Part shown: piece after piece, positions 36,802 through 44,456 of the stretch
Layout: each line of letters begins with the position of its first letter
How positions within the stretch are numbered: the stretch's first letter is position 1
Source: Sphingomonas sp. SORGH_AS_0879
GTDB taxonomy: Bacteria; Pseudomonadota; Alphaproteobacteria; Sphingomonadales; Sphingomonadaceae
Reading direction: 5' to 3'
Length of the DNA: 64,000 bases
Assembly (NCBI RefSeq): GCF_030819175.1
Contig: NZ_JAUTBJ010000002.1
Coordinates: 3,967,001 to 4,031,000 of the forward strand
Program-made: the position numbers and the translations under genes
The notes under the pieces: generated by a model
Told to the model about the DNA's origin: nothing
The model's input: the letters and a program-made list of their open reading frames with translations, nothing else
Database searches by the model: none

Positions 36802-38235
36802 TCAGATCGCGCTTGACCCCATGCTGGTCGAAACCGGCATCGCGATGGTGCAATGCACGCCTTCCGGCCCCAGTTCGTAGGTGGTGCGCGCGCCGAGTTG
36901 ATAGGGGAGCGCCTGTTCGATCAACTCGCGCCCCTGCCCGCCACCGTGACCGTCCGGATTCGACGCGAGCATGTCGACCCCGGTTTCCCGCCAGTCGATG
37001 TGCAGCCAAGGCTTGTCGCCCAGTCCGTCCGGCTCCAATGTCCAGCGGATCGACAGACGCCCCCCCGGCTGACCCAGCGCGCCATATTTGACCGCGTTGG
37101 TCGCCAGTTCATGCAGCGCGATGGCCAGCGTATGCACGGTCGAGGAGCGAAGACGGACCCCGACCGGCCCGTGCAGCGTAACGCGCTCCGCGTCACCCCC
37201 CATCGCCGCCAGCTCGCCATGGATCAGGTCGTCGAACGACACCCGGTCATGCTCGCTCAGCCGCGACAGCAGGCTCTGCACCCGCGACAGCGCCTCCAGC
37301 CGGTCGTTGAACTGGGCATGGAAGCCCGCCAGATCGCTGTTGGCGCGCACGCTGTCGTTCGCGATCGAGCGGACCACGCCCATCAGATTGCTGGTGCGAT
37401 GCTGTAATTCGGCGATCAGCACGCGCTGGAGCGCATCGGCCTTGCGCCGTTCGGTCAGGTCGGAGGTAACCACCAGGAATCGCTTCGCCTGCCCAGGCAT
37501 ATCGGGCAGCAGCGAGATGGTGCTGTTCGCCCACACCAGTTCCCCGTCGGGACGACGATAGCGCTTGTCCAGCGTGCTGGGCGTCCCCGTCTCGGCGGCG
37601 CGGGCCAGGGCGTCCAGGCTGGGGGCCAGATCATCGGCATGGGTCAGGTCCGCGACCCCCGAGGCCAGCACCTCGTCGCGCGGGCGGCCGAAGATCCGGC
37701 ACAGTTCGTCATTCACCCGCAGGAAGCGGCCATCGGGCGCGACGACCGACAGGCCGACCGGCGCGGTCGCGAAGATCGCCGCCAACTGGCTCTCGCTATC
37801 GGCCAGCTTGATCCGCACCATCTCCTCGCGAAGCCGGATGACCTCGGCCTGCGACGTCTTCCACTCGGTGATATCGCGGGTGGTCGTCGCCACGCCGTCG
37901 CCCAGCTTCACGACCGTCTGATAGAACCAGCCGTCGAACTGCTCATGGACGTAATGATGCTCCTTCTGCTCGGCGATGCCGGTTTCGGTCACCCGGCAAA
38001 AACTGTCGAAAATCCCCTCCACCACCACACCGGGATTGCGTTCGAGCAGGCTCTGGCCGCGGACCTCGCCATACAGGCTTTCCGATCGGTGGTTGTTGAG
38101 CACCCAGCGGAAATCGACGATCCGCCCGGCATCGTCCCGGATCGCCTCGAACACCTGGATCATGTCGGTGGAGGCATCCATCGTCGCCTGGAGCAGATCA
38201 TGGCTGATCGGCATTCGGGGATCGCGCTTGCCCAT
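36802..38235 (-). CDS. HWE-family sensor histidine kinase with PAS domains
   Basis: A 477-residue cytoplasmic kinase. It has two PAS domains (about 15-150 and 165-285; the second has AIFATAPVGLSVVAPDGRFLRVN). A dimerisation helix follows with the phospho-accepting His in IAELQHRTSNLMG, and the HWE/HisKA_2-type ATPase domain has ALHELATNAVKYGAL. Start ATG 38235 has GAGGAAGAGG upstream; the frame runs ~100 codons further but there it is divergent-promoter DNA. HWE kinases in alphaproteobacteria often feed the general stress response through PhyR; that pathway is not in this window, so its role is inferred. It may be light- or oxygen-sensing. Confidence 0.9.
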   Translation of the reverse strand: MGKRDPRMPISHDLLQATMDASTDMIQVFEAIRDDAGRIVDFRWVLNNHRSESLYGEVRGQSLLERNPGVVVEGIFDSFCRVTETGIAEQKEHHYVHEQFDGWFYQTVVKLGDGVATTTRDITEWKTSQAEVIRLREEMVRIKLADSESQLAAIFATAPVGLSVVAPDGRFLRVNDELCRIFGRPRDEVLASGVADLTHADDLAPSLDALARAAETGTPSTLDKRYRRPDGELVWANSTISLLPDMPGQAKRFLVVTSDLTERRKADALQRVLIAELQHRTSNLMGVVRSIANDSVRANSDLAGFHAQFNDRLEALSRVQSLLSRLSEHDRVSFDDLIHGELAAMGGDAERVTLHGPVGVRLRSSTVHTLAIALHELATNAVKYGALGQPGGRLSIRWTLEPDGLGDKPWLHIDWRETGVDMLASNPDGHGGGQGRELIEQALPYQLGARTTYELGPEGVHCTIAMPVSTSMGSSAI

Positions 38236-38427
38236 CGGCACCTCTTCCTCACCTTCGCGCATAAGGGCGGTTATTCGACACGACAGCGGAAAATAGCAGG
38301 AACGGCCAGTTCCGTAACCGGGATATGTCGGCTGTATCGCAACAAAAGCGCTTAGCGTCGGCCTCGGCGTCACGCACCCGAAACGGTCGCTTGCGCGTTT
38401 GGGGCGTGCGCCAAGAGAGGACGGGGG

Positions 38428-40074
38428 ATGGCATCGCGGTTTCGGCAGTTCTGGAGCGAGGAGGAATGGGCCTTCGCTCCCCATGAAAAGCCGACCATTC
38501 CCGGATCGCCCGGCAATTTCGAGCATCCCTATCGACGGCGCGTCGCCTATGGCGCGATCGCGGTGCTGATCGGGATCACCGGCGGGCTGGGCAATGCGCT
38601 GGTCCAGGTCAATACGGTGCAGTTGCAGGGTGCCCTGGGGCTGGACCCGACCGAGATCGCCTGGCTGCCCATCGTCTATGTGATGACGAACGCCTCGATC
38701 AACCTCCTACTGATCAAGTTCCGCCAGCAATTCGGCCTCAGGCCCTTCGCACTGCTGTTCGCTGGGCTCTATACCATCCTGACCTTCGCGCATCTGTTCG
38801 TGCGCGATTTCTCCACCGCCATCGCGGTGCGCGCGGCGAGCGGCATGGCGGCGGCGGCGCTGTCGTCGCTGGGCCTCTATTACATGATGCAGGCTCTGCC
38901 GGCGAAATGGCGGCTGAAGGCGATCGTGCTGGGCATCGGCGTGCCGCAATGCGCGATACCGCTCGCCCGCCTCTTCTCGCCCGAGCTGCTCGCCATGTCG
39001 CAGTGGCGGACGCTGTACCTGTTCGAGTTCGGGCTGGCGGCGGTCAGCCTGGCCGCGATCATCGCGCTTCGCCTGCCCCCGACGCAGCGGGTCAAGGCGT
39101 TCGAGCCGCTCGATTTCCTGACCTTCGCGCTCTACGCGCCCGCGATCGGGCTGTTCTGCGCGGTGCTGGGCCAGGGGCGGCTGGTATGGTGGACGCAGGC
39201 CGCCTGGATCGGCTGGTCGCTGGCCATCGCCATCCCGCTGCTCGCCGCCGCTTTGTGGATCGAGCATCACCGCGCCAATCCGCTACTCAACACGCGCTGG
39301 CTGGGGTCGATGGACATCGTCCGCTTCGCCATCGTCACGGTCATGGCGCGCATCGTGTTGTCGGAACAGAATTTCGGCGCGGTCGGCCTGCTCACCGCGC
39401 TGGGCCAGAACAACGATCAGTTCCGCACGCTGTTCGCCATCGCCTTTATCGCCTCGGTCGCGGGTGTCGTCCTGAGCGCGGTGACGCTGGATGTGAACCG
39501 GTTGAGCCATCCCGTCATGTTCGCGATCGGGCTGGTCGCCATCGCCGCCTATGCCGACAGCTTCTCGACCAACCTGACCCGCGCGCCCGAGCTGTACGCG
39601 ACCCAGGCGCTGATCGCCTTTTCGACCACCTTCTTCCTCGGTCCGTCGCTGCTGTTCGGGATGACCCGCGCGCTGCAACAGGGGGCGGGGCATGTCATCA
39701 GCTTCATCGCATTATTCGGTGTGCTGAACTCGGTCGGCGGGCTGGGTGGCACCGCCCTGCTCGGCACCTATCAGGTGATCCGCGAAAAGGCGCATAGCGC
39801 CGCCATCGTCCAGAATATCGACCCCACCGACCCGCAGGTGACGCAACGTATCCAGGCGGGCGGCGCGCGCGTCTCGGGCGTGGTGGGCGATCCCGCGCTA
39901 GCCCGTGCCGAGGGGGCTGCCCTTTTGTCCCAGGCCGCCACGCGCGAGGCGAATATCCGCGCCTATAACGATGTCTTCCGGCTGGTCGCCGCGCTGGCCG
40001 CCGCCGTCACCCTGTTCCTCGCGCTGCTGACCTGGCGGCGCGCCCGGCGCGCGCGCGCCGTTGCCAAGGCATAA
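38428..40074 (+). CDS. MFS transporter, DHA2/EmrB type
   Basis: A 548-residue multidrug exporter of the 14-TM drug:H+ antiporter family. It has a short cytoplasmic N-tail, then RRRVAYGAIAVLIGITGGLGNALVQVN as TM1. About 14 hydrophobic segments are visible, with LPIVYVMTNASINLLLI and SGMAAAALSSLGLYYMMQALPAKWRLK as landmarks, and a C-terminal Arg-rich tail. It is first in a three-gene operon with an HlyD-type adaptor 3 bp later and an outer-membrane channel overlapping that. The arrangement is the EmrAB-TolC type, and export probably crosses both membranes in one step. Substrates unknown. Confidence 0.9.
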   Translation: MASRFRQFWSEEEWAFAPHEKPTIPGSPGNFEHPYRRRVAYGAIAVLIGITGGLGNALVQVNTVQLQGALGLDPTEIAWLPIVYVMTNASINLLLIKFRQQFGLRPFALLFAGLYTILTFAHLFVRDFSTAIAVRAASGMAAAALSSLGLYYMMQALPAKWRLKAIVLGIGVPQCAIPLARLFSPELLAMSQWRTLYLFEFGLAAVSLAAIIALRLPPTQRVKAFEPLDFLTFALYAPAIGLFCAVLGQGRLVWWTQAAWIGWSLAIAIPLLAAALWIEHHRANPLLNTRWLGSMDIVRFAIVTVMARIVLSEQNFGAVGLLTALGQNNDQFRTLFAIAFIASVAGVVLSAVTLDVNRLSHPVMFAIGLVAIAAYADSFSTNLTRAPELYATQALIAFSTTFFLGPSLLFGMTRALQQGAGHVISFIALFGVLNSVGGLGGTALLGTYQVIREKAHSAAIVQNIDPTDPQVTQRIQAGGARVSGVVGDPALARAEGAALLSQAATREANIRAYNDVFRLVAALAAAVTLFLALLTWRRARRARAVAKA

Positions 40075-40077
40075 GCC

Positions 40078-41250
40078 ATGACCGACCCCCGATCGCCCGT
40101 CTCCCCCACCCCGATGACCGAGGAAGCCGCCGCCGAGGCGGGCGTACCGCCGCCCGCCCCCGCACCGGTTCCCCCGCCCGCCCCGGCCTCGCGCTGGCGG
40201 CCGCCCTCGGGCGGGTGGCGATCGCGCGCGCTGATCGCCTTGCTGGTCATCGGCGGGGTCGCGGCGGTGCTGGCGGCGTGGCGGCTGCCGCCCTTCGCGA
40301 CCGATCGCCAGTCGACCGACAATGCCTATGTGCGCGGGCGGACCACCGTGATCGCACCGCAGGTCAGCGGCTATGTCACCGCCGTGCTGGTCAAGGATTT
40401 CGAGACGGTGCGCGCCGGACAGCCCCTCGTCCGCATCGACGACCGCATCTATCGCCAGCGCGTCGATCAGGCGACCGCCCAGGTCGAGGCGCAGGCGGCA
40501 ACGCTGGCGAACAGCCGACAGGCCGCCGCCTCGCGCACCGCCAGCCTCGCCGCGCAGGACGCCGCCGTCGCCAATGCCGAGGCGCAGTTGATGCGCGCGC
40601 GGGCCGACATGGCGCGGGTCGACGACCTGGTCACCGACGGATCGGTAAGCTTGCGCGAACGCGACCAGACGCTGGCCACGCTGCGCCAGGCCCAGGCCGC
40701 GCTCCGCCAGGCCCAGGCCGCGCGCGAGATCGCCCGGCAGGACATCCGCACGGTTCAGGTCGGGCGCGGTGGCCAACAGGCGGGCGTCTCGGGAGCCGAG
40801 GCCGCGCGGCGGCTGGCACAGATCGACCTCGCCAACACCGTCATCCGCGCGCCCGAGGATGGTCGCCTGTCCGAAGTCGGCGTGCGGCTGGGCCAATATG
40901 TGACGGCGGGATCGCAGTTGATGTTCCTGGTGCCGCCCGAAACCTGGGTCATCGCCAATTTCAAGGAAGCCCAGACCGCGCGCATGGCGGTGGGACAGCC
41001 CGCCAGCTTCACCGTCGACGGGCTGAACAATGCCCGGCTGAAGGGCCATGTCGAGCGGATCTCCCCTGCCGCCGGGTCCGAGTTCGCGGTGCTCAAGTCC
41101 GACAACGCCACCGGCAACTTCACCAAGGTGCCGCAGCGTATCGCGGTGCGCATCCGCGTCGATCCGGGCCAGCCGCTCAGTCAGCGCCTGCGCCCCGGCA
41201 TGTCGGTGCAGGCCAGCGTCGACACCTCGGGCGGACCGAGCGTGCGATGA
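40078..41250 (+). CDS. HlyD-family adaptor, EmrA-like
   Basis: A 390-residue membrane fusion protein. A Pro-rich cytoplasmic N-tail (PPPAPAPVPPPAP) precedes a single TM (ALIALLVIGGVAAVLAAW, residues about 50-68). Lipoyl half-motifs follow (STDNAYVRGRTTVIAPQVSGYV and NTVIRAPEDGRLSEVGVRLGQYV), flanking a coiled-coil hairpin (about 115-230), with the adaptor beta-barrel after it. It starts 3 bp after the MFS gene stop and shares ATGA with the next gene. It bridges the MFS pump and the outer-membrane channel. Tight spacing indicates coupled synthesis of all three parts. Confidence 0.92.
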   Translation: MTDPRSPVSPTPMTEEAAAEAGVPPPAPAPVPPPAPASRWRPPSGGWRSRALIALLVIGGVAAVLAAWRLPPFATDRQSTDNAYVRGRTTVIAPQVSGYVTAVLVKDFETVRAGQPLVRIDDRIYRQRVDQATAQVEAQAATLANSRQAAASRTASLAAQDAAVANAEAQLMRARADMARVDDLVTDGSVSLRERDQTLATLRQAQAALRQAQAAREIARQDIRTVQVGRGGQQAGVSGAEAARRLAQIDLANTVIRAPEDGRLSEVGVRLGQYVTAGSQLMFLVPPETWVIANFKEAQTARMAVGQPASFTVDGLNNARLKGHVERISPAAGSEFAVLKSDNATGNFTKVPQRIAVRIRVDPGQPLSQRLRPGMSVQASVDTSGGPSVR

Positions 41251-42638
41251 GGCGCGGCATCGCCCTTCCCTTCACCGCCGCGCTGTTACTGGCGGGATGC
41301 ATCGGCCCGCGCCCGGAACGCCCCGCCGATACCTCCGTGGTGCCGCCACCCGCCTGGCGCACCTCGCTGGGCCAGGGCAGCCCGATCGCCGCCGACTGGT
41401 GGCAGGCCTTCGGCGACCCGCAATTGACCGCGCTGGTCTCGCGCGCGCTGGCGGACAGCCCCGATCTGGGGAGCGCCGCCGCACGGGTGGAGGAAGCACG
41501 CGCCCAGGAACGCCTCGCCCGTGCGCAGCTTTCGCCCAACATCACGGCGGGCCTGCCGCTGACCGAGGGGCGCACGGTCACCGCCTTCGGCGCCGGGCTC
41601 GACCAGTTCGGGTCGCAGCCGGTCGTGCAGGCCAGCTACGACTTCGACCTGTTCGGTCGGTTGCGCAACGCCCGCGCCGCCGCGCGCGCGCAATTGCTGG
41701 CGACCGAGGCCGCGCGCGACACCGTCCGCCTCGCCCTCGCCGCCGGGGTGGCGAGCGGCTATGTCACCTTGCGCGCACTCGACCACCGGCTGCACATCGC
41801 CGAGGAGACGCTGGCCGCGCGCGCCGACGCGCTGCGCATCGCGCGGCGGCGGGCGACGACGGGCTATACCTCGAACCTGGAATTGCGGCAGGCGGAGGGC
41901 GAATATCGCGCGACCGAGCAACTGGTCGCCGCTGCCCGGCTGGCGGTGACGCGGCAGGAAAATGCGCTCAGCGTCTTGATCGGCGGCGTGCCCGGCCCGA
42001 TCCCGCGCGGGCTACCCATCGACCGGCTGGTCCGTCCCGCCATTCCGGACGGCCTGCCCGCCGACCTGCTGCGCCGCCGACCCGATCTGTTCCAGGCGGA
42101 ACAGGCGCTGGTCGCTGCCGATCGCTCGCTCGACAGCGCACGCGCGGCGATGCTGCCCAGCCTGGGGCTGACCGGCTCGGCGGGCGTGGTGCTGTCCAGC
42201 GCGCTGGCCGACCCGATCACCATCTTCTCGATCGGGGGCAGCGTGCTCGCGCCCATCTTCGACGCCGGACGGCTGCGGGCCCAGGCCGATGCCGGCGTGG
42301 CCCGTCGCGATCAGGCCGCCTATGCCTATCGCCGCACCGCCCTGACCGCCTTTCGCGAGGTGGACGACAGCCTGGCCTCGGTCCGGCGCTCGGGCGAGCA
42401 GGCGGTGGCGCTCGCCGGGCAGCGCGCGGCACAGGCGGACGCCCTGCGGATCGCCTCCAACCGCTACCGCGCGGGCTATTCCTCCTATCTCGAACAGCTC
42501 GATGCACAGCGTGGGCTCTTGAACGCCGAACTGGCGCTGGCGGAGGCGCAGGCCAATCGGCTGACCGCCTATATCACTCTGTACCAGGCGATGGGCGGTG
42601 GCTGGTCCCCCGATGCGATCCGCGCGACGCAGCGGTAA
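41247..42638 (+). CDS. Outer-membrane efflux lipoprotein (NodT family)
   Basis: A 463-residue TolC-like channel; ATG 41247 overlaps the adaptor stop. The signal peptide ends LLLAGC-IGP, a lipobox. Landmarks are WWQAFGDPQLTALVSRAL, VQASYDFDLFGRLRNARAAARAQLLATEAARDTVRLALAAGVASGYVTL and LRRRPDLFQAEQALVAADRSLDSARAAMLPSLGL, typical of NodT/OprM proteins. It completes the MFS tripartite pump and is the second outer-membrane factor in the window. The usual C-terminus (YITLYQAMGGGW) is present. Confidence 0.92.
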   Translation: MRRGIALPFTAALLLAGCIGPRPERPADTSVVPPPAWRTSLGQGSPIAADWWQAFGDPQLTALVSRALADSPDLGSAAARVEEARAQERLARAQLSPNITAGLPLTEGRTVTAFGAGLDQFGSQPVVQASYDFDLFGRLRNARAAARAQLLATEAARDTVRLALAAGVASGYVTLRALDHRLHIAEETLAARADALRIARRRATTGYTSNLELRQAEGEYRATEQLVAAARLAVTRQENALSVLIGGVPGPIPRGLPIDRLVRPAIPDGLPADLLRRRPDLFQAEQALVAADRSLDSARAAMLPSLGLTGSAGVVLSSALADPITIFSIGGSVLAPIFDAGRLRAQADAGVARRDQAAYAYRRTALTAFREVDDSLASVRRSGEQAVALAGQRAAQADALRIASNRYRAGYSSYLEQLDAQRGLLNAELALAEAQANRLTAYITLYQAMGGGWSPDAIRATQR

Positions 42639-42650
42639 TCGGTCCGTCAT

Positions 42651-42675
42651 GGAACGCCCAGGGCCTTGACGCGCT
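42651..42675 (+). promoter_or_regulatory. Possible EcfG-type promoter before ohr
   Basis: GGAAC, 16 bp, CGCT: one mismatch from the alphaproteobacterial GGAAC-N16-CGTT consensus, about 50 bp upstream of the ohr start. Suggestive only. Confidence 0.3.
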
Positions 42676-42723
42676 GACGCCAACGAACCGATTCTGGACC
42701 GAACCGGCAATGGGAGATTCGAT

Positions 42724-43149
42724 ATGGGCGTGAATGTGATCTACAAGACCAGGGCCACCGCGACGGGCGGCCGTGACGGCGCGGCGCGGTCCGAAGACGG
42801 CTCGGTCGACGTCAAGCTGGTCGTGCCGAAGGAAATGGGCGGACCGGGCGGCGACGGCGCCAACCCGGAAAAGCTGTTCGCCGCCGGTTACTCCGCCTGT
42901 TTCCTGGGCGCGATGAAGGCCGTGTCGGGCAAGGAAGGGGTGAAGGTGCCGCAGGACGCGACCGTCACCGCCGAGGTCGGCTTCGGCCCGCGTGAGGAAG
43001 GCGGCTATGGCATCACCGTCGACCTGCTCGTCAACCTGCCCGGCGTCGATCGCGCGGATGGCGAGAAGCTGATGCATGCCGCGCATCAGGTCTGCCCCTA
43101 TTCCAACGCCACCCGCAACAATGTGGATGTCGGCCTGACGCTCGCCTGA
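42724..43149 (+). CDS. ohr: Organic hydroperoxide resistance protein Ohr
   Basis: A 141-residue OsmC/Ohr-family thiol peroxidase that reduces organic and lipid hydroperoxides to alcohols. The reactive Cys59 in [10 protein letters not shown] and resolving Cys124 in [11 protein letters not shown] are both present. Length and order match Ohr rather than Osm[15 protein letters not shown] and the [10 protein letters not shown]-terminal region. The catalytic Arg lies in the N-terminal half ([16 protein letters not shown]). Cytoplasmic; recycled by lipoylated proteins in other bacteria. Monocistronic, with a strong terminator 22 bp after the stop. No OhrR regulator adjoins it. Confidence 0.96.
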   Translation: MGVNVIYKTRATATGGRDGAARSEDGSVDVKLVVPKEMGGPGGDGANPEKLFAAGYSACFLGAMKAVSGKEGVKVPQDATVTAEVGFGPREEGGYGITVDLLVNLPGVDRADGEKLMHAAHQVCPYSNATRNNVDVGLTLA

Positions 43150-43171
43150 GCCTCCGCCATTCCCTATCCAG

Positions 43172-43205
43172 AGCCCTCCGCCCGGCACACCGGCGGAGGG
43201 CTTTG
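43172..43205 (+). terminator. Rho-independent terminator of ohr
   Basis: An 11-bp perfect stem agccctccgcc/ggcggagggct with a 9-nt loop, followed by a short T-run (cttt). It sits 22 bp after the ohr stop and isolates ohr from gloA. Confidence 0.85.
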
Positions 43206-43222
43206 CCGTTCCGAAGGACCCG

Positions 43223-43738
43223 ATGATGACCCGCCCCACCGGCACCGAAAGCTTCGCACTCAATCAGACGATGCTGCGCATCCGCGATCCCGAGCCCTCG
43301 CTCGCCTTCTATCGGGACGTGCTCGGCATGACGTTGCTCCAGAAGCTGGACTTCGCGGAGATGCGCTTCTCGCTCTACTTCCTCGCCTATCTCGCCGAGG
43401 GAGAGGCGATCCCCGAAGACCCCGCCGAGCGCGCCCGCTTCATCTTCAATCGCGAGACCACGCTGGAGCTGACCCACAATTGGGGCACCGAGTCGGACGC
43501 GGACTTCAAGGGCTATCATGACGGCAATAGCGAGCCGCGCGGCTTCGGCCATATCGGGATCAGCGTCGCCAACGTGGCGGAAGCCTGTGCGCGGTTCGAG
43601 GCGCTGGGCGTGCCCTTCAAGAAACGCCCCCAGGACGGCAAGATGAAGGACATCGCCTTCATCACCGATCCCGACGGCTATTGGATCGAGATCCTGTCGG
43701 CGGGTGGCATGGCGGACAGCATCAGCACCGCCGGCTGA
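43223..43738 (+). CDS. gloA: Lactoylglutathione lyase (glyoxalase I)
   Basis: A 171-residue vicinal-oxygen-chelate enzyme converting the methylglyoxal-glutathione hemithioacetal to S-lactoylglutathione. Metal ligands appear as Gln15 in [10 protein letters not shown], Glu82 in TLELTHNWG, a His in GFGHIGISV and a Glu in YWIEIL. The Gln at the first position and the extra-long loop ([20 protein letters not shown]) match the human/yeast-type, zinc-using class rather than the short E. coli form. The start codon is doubled (ATGATG), with GAAGGACCCG upstream. It detoxifies methylglyoxal in the cytoplasm; it is next to ohr, forming a stress pair on separate transcripts. Confidence 0.94.
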   Translation: MMTRPTGTESFALNQTMLRIRDPEPSLAFYRDVLGMTLLQKLDFAEMRFSLYFLAYLAEGEAIPEDPAERARFIFNRETTLELTHNWGTESDADFKGYHDGNSEPRGFGHIGISVANVAEACARFEALGVPFKKRPQDGKMKDIAFITDPDGYWIEILSAGGMADSISTAG

Positions 43739-43744
43739 CCCGGA

Positions 43745-44263
43745 TCACAGCGCTGCGCGCGGCTGGTCGCGCAGCGTCATCCGCTCGATCAGCGGACGCA
43801 GCGAGGTCAGCCATTGCCGCACACCCTCGCGCGTCTGCTCGCTCAGGCTGAGCAGTGCCAGGCGCCGGTCGGTCGGGTGCGGCGCGCTTTCGAACATGCC
43901 CAGCGACACCAGCATGTTGATCCAGCGGACCGCCGTGGTGCGTGGTACGCCCGATGCGCGATAACAGGCGCTGGTTTCCACCGGTCGCCCCGCCTCTTCC
44001 TCCAGGAAGACGAACAGCAGCATGTCGAATGCCGGGTCGGCGAACAGGCTGGCATCGAAAAATCGGCCGATCCCCTCGCGCGCGGAGCGGACCACCCGTC
44101 CGATATCCGCCGGGGCTATCCGCGCCTCGTTCTCGCTGCGCACCAGCGATTCGACCAGGGCCAGTTCGTCGCGTATCCGACGAAGCCGGTCATCGATCCC
44201 CGCCGGTTCGGCGTCCACCCCTGCATCGTAGTGGTCATCCATGACCTCCACTCTCCGACCCAT
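43745..44263 (-). CDS. MarR-like winged-helix regulator
   Basis: A 172-residue protein whose second half (about 70-165) is a winged helix: FDMLLFVFLEEEAGRPVETSACYRASGVPRTTAVRWINMLVSLGMFESAPHPTDRRLALLSLSEQ. Winged-helix DNA contact and wing (PTDRRL) fit MarR. The first 65 residues are an acidic, helical extension (RLRRIRDELALVESLV). ATG 44263 is the most upstream ATG; ATG 44242 with GGAGG close by is an alternative. It is convergent with gloA, 6 bp apart. The inverted repeats upstream may be its own operator. Target genes are unknown. Confidence 0.75.
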   Translation of the reverse strand: MGRRVEVMDDHYDAGVDAEPAGIDDRLRRIRDELALVESLVRSENEARIAPADIGRVVRSAREGIGRFFDASLFADPAFDMLLFVFLEEEAGRPVETSACYRASGVPRTTAVRWINMLVSLGMFESAPHPTDRRLALLSLSEQTREGVRQWLTSLRPLIERMTLRDQPRAAL

Positions 44264-44349
44264 TTTCCGCACCCCATCGTCCGAGATCGTGCGGCTCTAC
44301 GACATACGGACCGCTATTCCGGTTCCGCTGCGTCGCCGCAATTCACCAA

Positions 44350-44385
44350 TTAACCTGATGACGGCAAAATTAGAGTAGGTTAACC
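44350..44385. promoter_or_regulatory. Inverted repeats in MarR-like gene promoter region
   Basis: TTAACCT (44350-44356) pairs with AGGTTAA (44377-44383) over 20 bp, and the right arm contains the perfect palindrome GGTTAACC (44378-44385). AT-rich surroundings, 87 bp upstream of the MarR-like start, suggest an autoregulatory site. Confidence 0.4.
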
Positions 44386-44456
44386 AAAAACTTAATCTTC
44401 CGATCCGGAAACGATCCCAAAATGGACTATTATTCGCGGCAGAAGATCGGCGGGGA

